Notes under the pieces: model-generated
What the model was told of the DNA's origin: nothing
Database searches by the model: none
What the model saw: the letters and a program-made list of their open reading frames with translations, nothing else
Source: Streptomyces sp. NBC_00459
GTDB taxonomy: Bacteria > Actinomycetota > Actinomycetes > Streptomycetales > Streptomycetaceae
Direction of reading: 5' to 3'
DNA length: 64,000 bases
NCBI RefSeq assembly: GCF_036013955.1
Contig: NZ_CP107903.1
Location: 8,928,001 to 8,992,000 of the forward strand
Translations under genes and position numbers: made by a program
Part shown: positions 25,507-34,612 of the stretch, piece after piece
How positions within the stretch are numbered: position 1 is the first letter of the stretch
Layout: every line of letters starts with the position of its first letter

Positions 25507-27024
25507 ATGACCCACCCGTCCGACCCGGGGCCGGCCCCTGTGCTGGCACTCAAGGACATCTCGAAGTCCTTCGGTGCGGTGCGTGCCCTGCGGGACGTCT
25601 CCATGCAGCTGTTTCCCGGCGAAGTGCACGCACTCGCCGGTGAGAACGGCGCCGGTAAGTCCACTCTCATCAAGACGCTCGCCGGGGTGCACCGACCGGA
25701 CGCCGGCCAGGTGCTGCTCGACGGCGCGCCCGTCGTCTTCCACGGTCCCGGCGACGCCCGCGACGCGGGTATCGCCGTGATCTACCAGGAGCCCACGCTC
25801 TTCCCGGACCTCTCGATCGCCGAGAACATCTTCATGGGCCGCCAGCCCCGGCGCGCCCTCGGCCGGATCGACCACAAGGCCACCCACGCGGCGACCGCCG
25901 CGCTGATGCGGCGACTCGGCGTCGAACTCGATCCCGACCGCCCCGCCCGCGGCCTGTCCATCGCGGACCAGCAGATCGTCGAGATCGCCAAGGCGCTCTC
26001 CTTCGACGCCCGCGTCCTGATCATGGACGAGCCGACCGCGGCCCTCACCGGCAGCGAGGTCGCCCGCCTCTTCGGCGTAGTGCGCACCCTGCGCGAACAG
26101 GGCGCCGCCGTGCTGTTCATCTCGCACCGGCTGGAGGAGATCTTCCAGATCTGCCAGCAGGTGACGACCCTCCGTGACGGTGCCTGGATCGCCAGCGAGC
26201 CGATCGACGGCATGACCGAGGACGATCTCGTACGCCGGATGGTCGGCCGCGATCTCGACGAGCTCTACCCGAAGCAGGACGTGGAGGCCGGCGAGGTCGC
26301 ACTCAGCGTGCGCCGCCTGACCCGTGAGGGCGTCTTCACCGACATCTCCTTCGACGTCCGCCACGGCGAGATCGTGGGCCTCGCCGGCCTCGTAGGCGCC
26401 GGCCGTACCGAGGTGGCACGCGCCGTCTTCGGCATCGACCGCTGGGACGCGGGCGAGGTCGAGGTGGACGGCACCCTGCTGACGAACGGCGCCCCCTCCA
26501 CGGCGATGGCCGCCGGGCTCGCCCTCGTCCCCGAGGACCGCCGCGCCCAGGGCCTGGTGATGGACATGTCCATCGAGCGGAACATCGGCCTCACGGGTCT
26601 TCGTACGACCGTCAGGGCCGGGCTGATGGACCGGGGCGCCGAGCGCAGCCGCTCCCTCGACTGGGCCGTGAAGCTCCAGGTCAAGTACGCCCGTATCGCC
26701 GACACCGTCAACACGCTGTCCGGCGGCAACCAGCAGAAGGTCGTCCTGGCCAAGTGGCTCGCCACCGGCCCGAGGGTGCTGATCGTCGACGAGCCCACCC
26801 GGGGCATCGACGTCGGCACCAAGGCCGAGGTGCACCGCCTGCTCAGCGAGCTGGCCGCCGACGGGGTGGCCGTGCTGATGATCTCCTCCGACCTGCCCGA
26901 GATCCTCGGTATGGCCGACCGCGTGCTCGTGATGCACGAAGGCCGCCTCGCCGCCGAGATCCCGCGCTCCGAAGCAACCGAGGAAACGGTGATGGCCGCA
27001 GCCACCGGGAGGGCCGCCGCATGA
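25507..27024 (+). CDS. L-rhamnose ABC transporter, ATP-binding protein
   Basis: A 505-residue CUT2-type sugar ABC ATPase with two nucleotide-binding domains. The first has Walker A GENGAGKSTLIKTLAG, signature LSIADQQIVEIAKALS and Walker B LIMDEPTAAL. The second has the degenerate Walker A GLVGAGRTEVARAVFG, signature LSGGNQQKVVLAKWLA and LIVDEPTRGIDVG. A fused ATPase pair of this kind is standard for monosaccharide importers. Rhamnose specificity comes from context, because the operon also encodes the mutarotase and faces rhaI. It ends in an ATGA overlap with the first permease. Confidence 0.9.
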   Translation: MTHPSDPGPAPVLALKDISKSFGAVRALRDVSMQLFPGEVHALAGENGAGKSTLIKTLAGVHRPDAGQVLLDGAPVVFHGPGDARDAGIAVIYQEPTLFPDLSIAENIFMGRQPRRALGRIDHKATHAATAALMRRLGVELDPDRPARGLSIADQQIVEIAKALSFDARVLIMDEPTAALTGSEVARLFGVVRTLREQGAAVLFISHRLEEIFQICQQVTTLRDGAWIASEPIDGMTEDDLVRRMVGRDLDELYPKQDVEAGEVALSVRRLTREGVFTDISFDVRHGEIVGLAGLVGAGRTEVARAVFGIDRWDAGEVEVDGTLLTNGAPSTAMAAGLALVPEDRRAQGLVMDMSIERNIGLTGLRTTVRAGLMDRGAERSRSLDWAVKLQVKYARIADTVNTLSGGNQQKVVLAKWLATGPRVLIVDEPTRGIDVGTKAEVHRLLSELAADGVAVLMISSDLPEILGMADRVLVMHEGRLAAEIPRSEATEETVMAAATGRAAA

Positions 27025-28061
27025 CGGTGACCGCTCCCAATCCCGCCCCCGCCGCAGAGGTGCCCAAGTCCAGTGGCACCCGGCTGGTGGACCGCGTCTT
27101 CAAGATGCGCGAACTCGCCATCCTGGTCGTCTTCCTGGTGATGATCGCCGTCACCCAGGCCGGCAACAGCGAGTTCCTGTCCGAGCAGGGCATCAAGGAC
27201 CTGCTGCTGAACGCGACGATCCTGGTCCTGGTCGCCACCGGCCAGTCGCTGGTGGTCATCACCCGCAACGTCGACCTGTCGGTCGGCTCGACGCTCGGCA
27301 TCAGCGCCTTCGCCGCCGGCCTCTACCTCCAGGACGGCGGAAACCCCGTCGTGGCCATCGCCCTGGCCGTCCTCCTGGGCATCGGCTTCGGGCTCCTCAA
27401 CGGACTGCTCGTCAGCTTCGGCCAGGTACCCGCCCTCGTCGTCACCCTCGGCACGCTCTACATCATCCGCGGCATCGACTCCATCTGGGTCGGCTCCCGG
27501 CAGATCACGGCGGCCGACCTCCCGGACGGATTCGTCGACTTCGGCTCCGGCGGCATCACGGCGGTCCCGTACCTCGCGCTGATCGCGCTCGCCGTACTCA
27601 TCGCCACCGCCTACTACCTCAGGCAGTTCGGCAGCGGCCGTGAGCTGTACGCGCTCGGCTCCAACCCCGAGGCCGCCCGGCTCGCCGGCATCCCCGTGCG
27701 CAAGCGGATCCTCACCGCGTACACCTTCTGCGGCGCCCTCGCCGGACTCGCCGGCGCGCTCTATCTCGCGCGGTTCGGCAACGTCGACTCCAGCACGGGC
27801 AACGGCTACGAACTCACCGTCGTCAGCGCGGTCGTGGTCGGTGGTGTCGTCTTCACCGGCGGCTCGGGCAGCGTCTACGGGGCCGCGCTCGGCGCCCTGC
27901 TGCTGACCTCCATCAACAGCGTGCTGCCCGCCCTCGGCGTCAGCTCGGTGTGGGTCATGGCCATCAACGGCATCCTGCTCATCCTCGCCATCGCGGTCGA
28001 CCGGATCGTCGCCCTGCGCGTGGCGTCCGCCCTGAAGAAGAGGAACGCCCGCCATGGCTGA
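27021..28061 (+). CDS. L-rhamnose ABC transporter, permease 1
   Basis: A 346-residue inner-membrane permease of the branched-chain/RbsC type with about 8-10 hydrophobic segments. Family landmarks are VITRNVDLSVGSTLGISAFA, the cytoplasmic EAA-like ALGSNPEAARLAGIPVRK and TAYTFCGALAGLAGALY. The ATG overlaps the ATPase stop. The end overlaps the second permease by eight bases, so the two permeases are made together and probably form the heterodimeric channel. Confidence 0.92.
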   Translation: MTVTAPNPAPAAEVPKSSGTRLVDRVFKMRELAILVVFLVMIAVTQAGNSEFLSEQGIKDLLLNATILVLVATGQSLVVITRNVDLSVGSTLGISAFAAGLYLQDGGNPVVAIALAVLLGIGFGLLNGLLVSFGQVPALVVTLGTLYIIRGIDSIWVGSRQITAADLPDGFVDFGSGGITAVPYLALIALAVLIATAYYLRQFGSGRELYALGSNPEAARLAGIPVRKRILTAYTFCGALAGLAGALYLARFGNVDSSTGNGYELTVVSAVVVGGVVFTGGSGSVYGAALGALLLTSINSVLPALGVSSVWVMAINGILLILAIAVDRIVALRVASALKKRNARHG

Positions 28062-29049
28062 CTCGTCGCTCGCGCGTGCCGTCCGCGGGGCCTCCTTGAA
28101 AAGGTGGGATTCCGCCGTCGGCGTCCTCCTCGTCGTCGTCCTGCTGCTGTCCTTCGGCTTCGTGGACGGGTTCGGCAACGGGCTCAACCTGTCCTTCCTG
28201 ATCGGCAACACCCTCCCGATCGCGCTCATCGCGCTGCCCATGACCCTCCTCGTCGTCTCCGGCGAGATCGATCTGTCCGTCGCCTCCACCGCGGGACTCT
28301 CCGGGGCGGTGATGGGGGCCCTGTGGAACCAGGGCCTGACGATCGAGGTGATCATCCCGATCTGCCTGGTCCTCGGAGTCGTCTGCGGGCTGATCAACGG
28401 GCTGCTCGTCACCCGCCTCGGTCTGCCCTCGCTCGCCGTCACCATCGGCACCATGGCCGCCTACCGGGGCATCGCACAGATCGTGCTCGGCTCCGACGCG
28501 GTGACCGACTTCCCCACCCAGTACCTGGACTTCGCCGCCGGACGCATCGGGGACACCTTCATCCCGTACGCCCTGCTGCCTTTCCTGGTGCTGCTCGCGA
28601 TCGCCGTGGTCGTGCTGCACGCCACCCCGTTCGGCCGCTCGCTGTTCGCGATCGGTGCGAACGAGGAGGCGGCCCGCTTCGCCGGCCTCCGGGTCAAGCG
28701 GCAGAAGCTGATCCTGTTCGCGGTGACCGGTCTCACCGCCTCCCTCACCGGGATCTTCTGGGCGCTGCACTACGCCAGCGCTCGCTATGACAATGCCACC
28801 GGGCTCGAACTGTCCGTCATCGCCGCCGTGTTGCTGGGTGGCATCGACTTCGACGGAGGCAAGGGCACGCTCGGCGGTGCGATTGCGGGAGTCTTCCTGC
28901 TCGGTGCGCTGCAGAACGTGATGAGCCTGCAGGATGTCTCGGCCCAGTCGCAGATCGTCGTCACCGGCATTCTGCTCGTGCTGTCCGTGCTTGGACCTCG
29001 GGTCGCTCGGCAGGTCTCGCTGGCAAGGGCGTCTCAAAAGCTTACGTAG
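28054..29049 (+). CDS. L-rhamnose ABC transporter, permease 2
   Basis: A 331-residue permease of the same family with LVVSGEIDLSVASTAGLSG, AIGANEEAARFAGLRVKR and TGLTASLTGIFWALHYAS, plus about nine hydrophobic segments. It starts inside the last codons of permease 1. The 100-base gap before the binding-protein gene holds a repeat hairpin that may set the relative expression of the binding protein, though the order of genes would otherwise suggest one transcript. Confidence 0.92.
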   Translation: MADSSLARAVRGASLKRWDSAVGVLLVVVLLLSFGFVDGFGNGLNLSFLIGNTLPIALIALPMTLLVVSGEIDLSVASTAGLSGAVMGALWNQGLTIEVIIPICLVLGVVCGLINGLLVTRLGLPSLAVTIGTMAAYRGIAQIVLGSDAVTDFPTQYLDFAAGRIGDTFIPYALLPFLVLLAIAVVVLHATPFGRSLFAIGANEEAARFAGLRVKRQKLILFAVTGLTASLTGIFWALHYASARYDNATGLELSVIAAVLLGGIDFDGGKGTLGGAIAGVFLLGALQNVMSLQDVSAQSQIVVTGILLVLSVLGPRVARQVSLARASQKLT

Positions 29050-29074
29050 CAGGCCGTTCGTAAGGTGCCGGTCC

Positions 29075-29117
29075 GTCGTGGCTGGTCGCGCAGTTCCCCG
29101 CGCCCCTGCAAAGGGGC
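29075..29117 (-). repeat. Interspersed Streptomyces repeat, copy 3 (reversed)
   Basis: Read on the minus strand this gives an AGGGGC/GCCCCT hairpin followed by GCGCGGGGAACTGCGCGACC and AGCCACGAC, nearly identical to copy 2. It lies between the second permease and the binding-protein gene. Confidence 0.75.
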
Positions 29118-29149
29118 ACTCCACTCACCCTCTGTTCTAAGGAACCCTC

Positions 29150-30232
29150 ATGCGCAAGTCATCCGTCCGCCGGGCCTCCGCGGCTCTCGCCGCTGCCACC
29201 TCCCTCGCTCTGGCGCTCACCGCCTGTGGTGGCACCACCAAGAACGACGTCAAGGACGAGGGCGCCTCGGCCGCCGCGACCGGCAAGGCCGACCCGAACG
29301 CGGCCACCAAGAAGGGCCTGACCGTCGGCTTCCTGCCGAAGCAGGTCAACAACCCGTACTTCACCTCCGCCGACAAGGGCGGCGAGGAGGCGCTGAAGGC
29401 GCTGGGCTCCAGCTACAAGGAGGTCGGCCCCAGCAGTGCCACCGACACCTCCGGGCAGGTCTCCTACGTCAACACGCTGACGCAGCAGCAGGTCGACGCG
29501 ATCGCCGTGTCCGCGCAGGACCCGGGCGCCCTGTGCACCGCGCTCAAGCAGGCCATGAAGAACGACATCAAGGTCGTCACCTACGACTCGGACACCAAGA
29601 CGGACTGTCGCAACGCCGCCGTCTCGCAGGCCAGCGCCGAGGACCTGGGCCGTACCGAGGTGCAGCTGCTCGCTGAGCAGATCGGCTACAAGGGCGAGAT
29701 CGCGATCCTGTCCGCCGCCCAGACCGCGACGAACCAGAACATCTGGATCGACTTCATGAAGAAGGAGCTCGCGGACCCGAAGTACAAGGACATCAAGCTG
29801 GTCAAGGTCGCGTACGGCAACGACGACGCCCAGCAGTCCTTCCAGCAGACCCAGGGCCTCCTCCAGGAGTACCCGAACCTGAAGGGGATCATCTCCCCGA
29901 CCACCGTCGGCATCAAGGCCGCCGCCCAGTACCTGTCCGGCTCGAAGTACAAGGGCAAGGTCAAGCTGACCGGCCTCGGCACCCCCAACGACATGCGCAA
30001 GTACGTCAAGAACGGCACCGTCGAGGGCTTCGAGCTGTGGGACCCGGCGAAGCTCGGCGCGCTCGCCGCGTACACCGCTGTCGCGCTGGTCTCGGGTCAG
30101 ATCACCGGCAAGGAGGGCGAGACCTTCAAGGCCGGCGACATGGGCGAGTACACCATCGGCAAGGACGGCGTGATCAGCCTCGGCAAGCCGACCGTGTTCA
30201 CCAAGGACAACATCGACCAGTTCAACTTCTGA
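29150..30232 (+). CDS. L-rhamnose ABC transporter, substrate-binding lipoprotein
   Basis: A 360-residue type-I periplasmic-binding protein. A lipoprotein signal is visible (basic start MRKSSVRR, hydrophobic stretch, lipobox LTAC at residues ~23-26), so the mature protein is anchored outside the membrane. The fold is seen in KKGLTVGFLPKQVNNPYFTS, DAIAVSAQDPGALC, KVVTYDSDT and GFELWDPAKLGALAAYTA, a RhaS-like pattern. AAGGAA precedes the ATG. It delivers the sugar to the two permeases. The mutarotase follows 16 bases later. Confidence 0.92.
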   Translation: MRKSSVRRASAALAAATSLALALTACGGTTKNDVKDEGASAAATGKADPNAATKKGLTVGFLPKQVNNPYFTSADKGGEEALKALGSSYKEVGPSSATDTSGQVSYVNTLTQQQVDAIAVSAQDPGALCTALKQAMKNDIKVVTYDSDTKTDCRNAAVSQASAEDLGRTEVQLLAEQIGYKGEIAILSAAQTATNQNIWIDFMKKELADPKYKDIKLVKVAYGNDDAQQSFQQTQGLLQEYPNLKGIISPTTVGIKAAAQYLSGSKYKGKVKLTGLGTPNDMRKYVKNGTVEGFELWDPAKLGALAAYTAVALVSGQITGKEGETFKAGDMGEYTIGKDGVISLGKPTVFTKDNIDQFNF

Positions 30233-30248
30233 TTCCCGGGGGCTGTTG

Positions 30249-30569
30249 ATGCAACGCGTGTGCTTTCTGCTGAAGGTCCGGGCGGACCGCCTCGACGAGT
30301 ACCGCGAGCGGCACGCCGCCGTGTGGCCCGAGATGCTCGACGCACTCTCGGCCACCGGCTGGCACAACTACTCGCTCTTCCTGCGCGAAGACGGCCTGCT
30401 GGTCGGCTACTTGGAGACCGAGGACTTCGCCGCCGCCCAGGCCGGCATGGAAGCCGCAGAGGTCAACGCCCGTTGGCAGGCGGAGATGGCGCCGTTCTTC
30501 GAATCGCTGGACGGCGCCCGTCCCGACGAGGCCATGAAGCCCCTCACCGAGGTGTTCCACCTCGCCTGA
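30249..30569 (+). CDS. rhaM: L-rhamnose mutarotase
   Basis: A 106-residue protein of the RhaM/RhaU family. The N-terminus QRVCFLLKVRADRLDEYRER and the block HAAVWPEMLDALSATGWHNY are characteristic, followed by YSLFLREDGLLVGYLETED. It interconverts alpha and beta anomers of L-rhamnose so that the isomerase receives the right form. The ATG directly follows a TTG; ATG is preferred. Its place in the importer operon fixes the substrate of the whole cluster. Confidence 0.93.
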   Translation: MQRVCFLLKVRADRLDEYRERHAAVWPEMLDALSATGWHNYSLFLREDGLLVGYLETEDFAAAQAGMEAAEVNARWQAEMAPFFESLDGARPDEAMKPLTEVFHLA

Positions 30570-30623
30570 TCACCCCCGCTCCGCTCAACTCCCCTCATTT
30601 CGCAAGACAACGGAGTCCCCGAG

Positions 30624-32048
30624 ATGAAAAGACGTACGCTGCTGGGCGCCGCCCTCGCCGGTGCCGTCGTGACCCCCGCCCTCGCCGTCGGCAGCGCCCG
30701 CGCCGCCGACCCCGGCCCCTCGGTCACCCAGACCGGCAACACCACGCTCGACTCCCAGGCCGTCTTCTTCGTGTCCTACGACGGGCTGGTCAACAACAAC
30801 TCGTTCCAGAAGAACGGCCTGCTGACCTACAAGGGCTACCAGTACGCCGTCTGGTACACCGCCGACAAGAACGCCGTCGTCGGCCGCCGTGTCCTCGGCG
30901 GCACCACCTGGGCGACGGTCCAGGTCGGGCACACCCTCAAGTCGAGCGACTCGCACAACGTCATCTCCATGGGCGTCTCCAAGGTCGACGGCCGCCTCCA
31001 CCTCAACATGGACTCGCACAGCGACGGCTTCACCTACGTCAAGTCGGTGGCCGGGCTCATGGACAACCCCTCCGGGCTCAGCTGGATCGCGTCCCGCTTC
31101 GGCACACCCCAGTCGACGCTCGACGGACTCGCGCTGACCTCGCAGTTCACCTACCCGCAGTTCGTCTCGACGCCCGACGGCAAGCTCCAGCTCAGCTACC
31201 GCGCCGGCATCTCCGGCAACGGGCGCAACGCGATCGCCGAGTACGACGGCACCTCCTGGACCAACCTCGGCGAGTGGTCCAGCTCCACCGGCACGTACAC
31301 CAGCGAGCACGGCTCGTCGACGGTCCGCAACATGTACCTGCACGGCATCGACTACGACAAGAACGGCCGCCTGCACTCGTTCTTCACCTGGCGCGAGCAG
31401 AACGGCGCCGTCATGTGCAACAGCGGCGGCATCACCAACCACGACACCGGTTACGTCTACTCCGACGACCGGGGCCGCACCTGGCGCAACAACGCGGGCA
31501 CGCTCGTCGGCACCACCGGCGGCTCCGACAAGGTCGCCGTGACCGACAGCGGCCTGGTGGTCGACGCGCTGAACCCGGACCACTCCCTGATGAACCAGGA
31601 GAGCCAGTTCACCGACTCGTCCGGGCTGCCGCACGCGATCATCAGCTACGTACCCGGCCGCTTCGGCCAGTGCACCACCAACTACGTCGCCAACCGCACC
31701 GCCAACGGCCGCGCCTTCCACCTGCGCAAGAACTCCGCCGGCACCTGGCAGAAGACCGAGATCCCGGTCCCGCTGAACTCCAGCCAGCGCACCAAGCTGG
31801 TCCTCGACAAGTACGACAACGCCTACGCGATCTTCCCGTTCGGGCGCATAGCCGGCGCCTCGAAGTCCTCCGGGTACACCGACTGGACGGTGCTGTTCGA
31901 CGGCAGCGGTCTGAACGCCTTCGGCGAGGTCGTGGTCGACGAGACGCGGATCGCCCAGGACAACGTCCTGTCGGTTCTCTACCAGGTGACGTCGAGCGGT
32001 ACGACCCCCTCGGCCCTCCATGTCGTCGACTTCCGGCTTCCCTCGTGA
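30624..32048 (+). CDS. Secreted BNR-repeat beta-propeller protein
   Basis: A 474-residue protein with a Tat-type signal (MKRRTLLGAALAGAVVTPAL, cut near ARAADPG) and a propeller-like mature part. Blades are suggested by NGLLTYKGYQYAVWYTADK, DSHNVISMGVSKVDGRLHL, YVYSDDRGRTWRNNAGTL (an Asp-box/BNR pattern) and RTKLVLDKYDNAYAIFPF. It resembles the BNR_4 group, which includes seven-bladed ulvan lyases and enzymes that remove rhamnose caps from arabinogalactan-type glycans. GGAG precedes the ATG. Lying between the mutarotase and the LacI gene, it probably releases rhamnose from a plant or algal polymer; whether it is a lyase, a hydrolase or only a binding protein is not shown. Confidence 0.78.
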   Translation: MKRRTLLGAALAGAVVTPALAVGSARAADPGPSVTQTGNTTLDSQAVFFVSYDGLVNNNSFQKNGLLTYKGYQYAVWYTADKNAVVGRRVLGGTTWATVQVGHTLKSSDSHNVISMGVSKVDGRLHLNMDSHSDGFTYVKSVAGLMDNPSGLSWIASRFGTPQSTLDGLALTSQFTYPQFVSTPDGKLQLSYRAGISGNGRNAIAEYDGTSWTNLGEWSSSTGTYTSEHGSSTVRNMYLHGIDYDKNGRLHSFFTWREQNGAVMCNSGGITNHDTGYVYSDDRGRTWRNNAGTLVGTTGGSDKVAVTDSGLVVDALNPDHSLMNQESQFTDSSGLPHAIISYVPGRFGQCTTNYVANRTANGRAFHLRKNSAGTWQKTEIPVPLNSSQRTKLVLDKYDNAYAIFPFGRIAGASKSSGYTDWTVLFDGSGLNAFGEVVVDETRIAQDNVLSVLYQVTSSGTTPSALHVVDFRLPS

Positions 32049-32074
32049 CCGGAATGATCAGCGGATTAGTCAAG

Positions 32075-32109
32075 GCCGGGCAGGCGGCTAATGTAAAGGT
32101 CTGCCCGGC
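32075..32109 (+). promoter_or_regulatory. Hairpin in the leader region of the LacI gene
   Basis: Perfect 9-bp arms GCCGGGCAG and CTGCCCGGC enclose 17 bases, starting 26 bases past the propeller-gene stop and ending 30 before the LacI start. It could end the importer transcript or shape the LacI leader. A weak promoter (TTAGTC at 32066, TAATGT at 32089, 17-base spacing) overlaps it. Confidence 0.4.
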
Positions 32110-32139
32110 ATCGCTCGTTTCTCTGGAGGTCCCCGCCTG

Positions 32140-33171
32140 ATGGCCCAGCCGGTGGGTATCAAGGACGTCGCACGTGCCGCCGGAGTCTCCGTCGGTACGG
32201 TCTCGAACGTCATCAACCGCCCGGACTCGGTCGCCACCGAGACCCGTGCCCGTGTGCTGTCCGCGATCGACCGCCTCGGGTACGTCCGCAGCGAGTCGGC
32301 CCGTCAGCTGCGCGCAGGGCGCAGCCGGATCATGGGCCTGCTGGTCCTCGACATGGGGAACCCCTTCTTCGTGGACGTGGCGCGCGGTGCCGAGCGGGCC
32401 GCGCGGGACGCCGGGCTCGGCGTGATGGTCTGCAACAGCGCGCAGAGCGCCGGGGAGGAGGCCGACTACCTGTCGCTCTTCGCCGAGCAGCGGGTGCGCG
32501 GTGTGCTGCTCACCCCGGCCGACGCGACCGGCCGCAACATCGACGCGTTCCGCCGCCACGGCATCCCGTTCGTCCTCGTCGACCGGGTCGCCGAGGGCAC
32601 CACCGAGTGCTCGGTGTCCGTGGACGACGTCGCGGGCGGCGCACTGGCCGTACGCCATCTCGTCGACGCCGGACACCGCTCCATCGCGTACGTCAGCGGA
32701 CCGCCCGGCTTCAACCAGGTGCGCGACCGCCGCACGGGTGCCATGAACGCGCTATCCGAGGCCGGCCTCAGCCCCACGGCGCTGCGCGAGCTGCCCACCG
32801 AGCGTCTCGACGTCGCCGCGGGCCGGGACGCGGGCGCCCGTCTTCTGGGCCTCGCCGACCGCCCGACCGCCGTCTTCTGCGCCAACGACCTGCTCGCCCT
32901 CGGCGTCCTGCAGGCCATGTACGCGGCCGGGGTCGGCGTCCCGGACGATCTCGCTATCGTCGGCTACGACGACATCGAGTTCGCCGCAGCGGCGGCCGTC
33001 CCGCTGACCTCCGTCCGCCAGCCCGCGGTGACCATGGGCGCCCTGGCCGCGGAACTCCTCCTGGAGGAGACCGAGACGGAGGCGGAGTCCGGGTCGAGAC
33101 GTCACTCCCACCGCAGGGTCGTCCTCCAGCCCGAGCTGGTGGTCCGGCGATCCAGTCTGTCGGCCCGCTGA
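32140..33171 (+). CDS. LacI family transcriptional regulator (rhamnose)
   Basis: A 343-residue LacI-type regulator. The helix-turn-helix and hinge are at residues 4-50 (IKDVARAAGVSVGTVSNVIN, then SARQLRAGRSRIMGLLV). A periplasmic-binding-like effector domain follows, with GNPFFVDVARGAERAARDAG, DRRTGAMNALSEAGL and IVGYDDIEFAAAAAVPLTSV. GGAGGT precedes the ATG. Its gene closes the rhamnose cluster, and the TGAAA-type palindromes in the divergent region fit its family, so it is the probable repressor, relieved by rhamnose or a pathway intermediate. Confidence 0.93.
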   Translation: MAQPVGIKDVARAAGVSVGTVSNVINRPDSVATETRARVLSAIDRLGYVRSESARQLRAGRSRIMGLLVLDMGNPFFVDVARGAERAARDAGLGVMVCNSAQSAGEEADYLSLFAEQRVRGVLLTPADATGRNIDAFRRHGIPFVLVDRVAEGTTECSVSVDDVAGGALAVRHLVDAGHRSIAYVSGPPGFNQVRDRRTGAMNALSEAGLSPTALRELPTERLDVAAGRDAGARLLGLADRPTAVFCANDLLALGVLQAMYAAGVGVPDDLAIVGYDDIEFAAAAAVPLTSVRQPAVTMGALAAELLLEETETEAESGSRRHSHRRVVLQPELVVRRSSLSAR

Positions 33172-33221
33172 CCTGGCACTGATCCGCGATTCAGTACCGG
33201 ATCGCGCACGGCAGCATGATC

Positions 33222-33243
33222 CCGGGGCTCGGCAGCGCCCCGG
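33222..33243 (+). terminator. Hairpin after the LacI gene
   Basis: CCGGGGC and GCCCCGG (7 bp) enclose an 8-base loop, about 50 bases past the stop. There is no T-run. Likely the end of the rhamnose plus-strand unit. Confidence 0.4.
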
Positions 33244-33293
33244 ACATGTGCTGAACTGGGGCGGCCTGGAATCCAACCGTCTCGGGAGCCCCG

Positions 33294-34598
33294 TTGACCG
33301 TCAGCTACCGCCAGCCCGGTGTCGTCCTCACCGACCGCCGTTTCACCGTGCCCCTGGACCACGACGACCCCGGGGGCGAGACCATCGAGCTGTACGCCCG
33401 CGAGGTCGTCGCCGGTGACAGGGCGGGCCGGGACGACCTGCCGTGGCTGCTCTATCTCCAGGGCGGTCCGGGCTTCGGGGCGAATCGTTTCGTCGGCCAG
33501 GGGGCCTGGCTCGGCCGTGCTCTGGAGGAGTTCCGTGTCCTCCTTCTGGACCAGCGCGGCACCGGCGCCTCCAGCCCCGCCAACCGCCAGACGCTCCCGC
33601 TGCGCGGCGGGCCGGCCGAGCAGGCCGTTTACCTGACCCGTTTCCGCGCGGACTCGATCGTCCGGGACTGCGAGGCGATACGCCCCTCGGTCACCGGTGG
33701 CGCCCCCTGGACCGTCCTCGGCCAGAGCTTCGGCGGCTTCTGCACGGTGAACTATCTGTCGACGGCGCCCGAGGGCCTGACCGCCGCGCTGATCACCGGC
33801 GGCCTCCCCTCCCTCGACGGGCACGCGGACGACGTCTACCGGGCCGCCTATCCCCGTATCGAACGCAAGGTCGCCGCGCACTACGCGCGTTACCCCCAGG
33901 ACGTCGAACGGGCGCGGCGGATCGCCGAGTACGTGATCGGGCACGAGCCGGTCCTGCCGAACGGCTATCGCCTGACCGCCGAGGCCTTCCAGTCCCTCGG
34001 CATCCTCCTGGGCGGCGGCGAGGGCAGCCACCGGCTGCACTACCTCCTGGAGGACGCCTTCGTCCGCACCCCGGGCGGCGCGGCCCTGTCCGACGCCTTC
34101 CTGGAGGAGGTCCAGGGCCTTCTGTCGTACGCCGCCCATCCGCTGTACGCCCTCGTCCACGAGGCCATCTACGGCCAGGACGGCCGCCCCACCGACTGGT
34201 CCGCCGAGCGGGTGCGCGCCGAGTTCCCGCAGTTCGACGCGGGCAAGTCCCTCGCGGGCGACGGCCCGTTGCTGTTCACCGGCGAGTCCGTCCACCCCTG
34301 GATGTTCGACGTCGACCCGGCCCTGCGCCCCCTGCGCGAGACCGCGGATCTCCTCGCCGCCCATACCGACTGGCAGCCCCTGTACGACCGTTCACGCCTC
34401 GCCGGCAACGAGGTCCCGGTCGCCGCGGCCGTCTACCACGACGACATGTACGTCGACACGGGCCACGCGCTGGAGACCGCGCGGGCCATCGGAGGGCTGC
34501 GGACCTGGGTGACGGACGAGTTCGAGCACGACGGGGTGCGGGCGGGCGGTCCCCGGGTGCTCGACCGGCTGCTCGCCCTGACCCGCGACGAGGTGTGA
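33294..34598 (+). CDS. Alpha/beta hydrolase, proline iminopeptidase-like (S33)
   Basis: A 434-residue alpha/beta hydrolase of peptidase family S33. The oxyanion region LLYLQGGPGFGANRF, the LLLDQRGTGASSPA block and the nucleophile elbow VLGQSFGGFCTVNYLS are all present. Late in the chain, AVYHDDMYVDT and EFEHDGVRAGG hold the probable acid and histidine. The family removes N-terminal proline or short residues from peptides. There is no signal peptide, so it is cytoplasmic. The TTG start is supported by GGGAG upstream and by the family N-terminus. It lies 122 bases after the LacI gene and is probably separate. Confidence 0.9.
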   Translation: MTVSYRQPGVVLTDRRFTVPLDHDDPGGETIELYAREVVAGDRAGRDDLPWLLYLQGGPGFGANRFVGQGAWLGRALEEFRVLLLDQRGTGASSPANRQTLPLRGGPAEQAVYLTRFRADSIVRDCEAIRPSVTGGAPWTVLGQSFGGFCTVNYLSTAPEGLTAALITGGLPSLDGHADDVYRAAYPRIERKVAAHYARYPQDVERARRIAEYVIGHEPVLPNGYRLTAEAFQSLGILLGGGEGSHRLHYLLEDAFVRTPGGAALSDAFLEEVQGLLSYAAHPLYALVHEAIYGQDGRPTDWSAERVRAEFPQFDAGKSLAGDGPLLFTGESVHPWMFDVDPALRPLRETADLLAAHTDWQPLYDRSRLAGNEVPVAAAVYHDDMYVDTGHALETARAIGGLRTWVTDEFEHDGVRAGGPRVLDRLLALTRDEV

Positions 34599-34612
34599 CG
34601 GCGACCGGTCGC

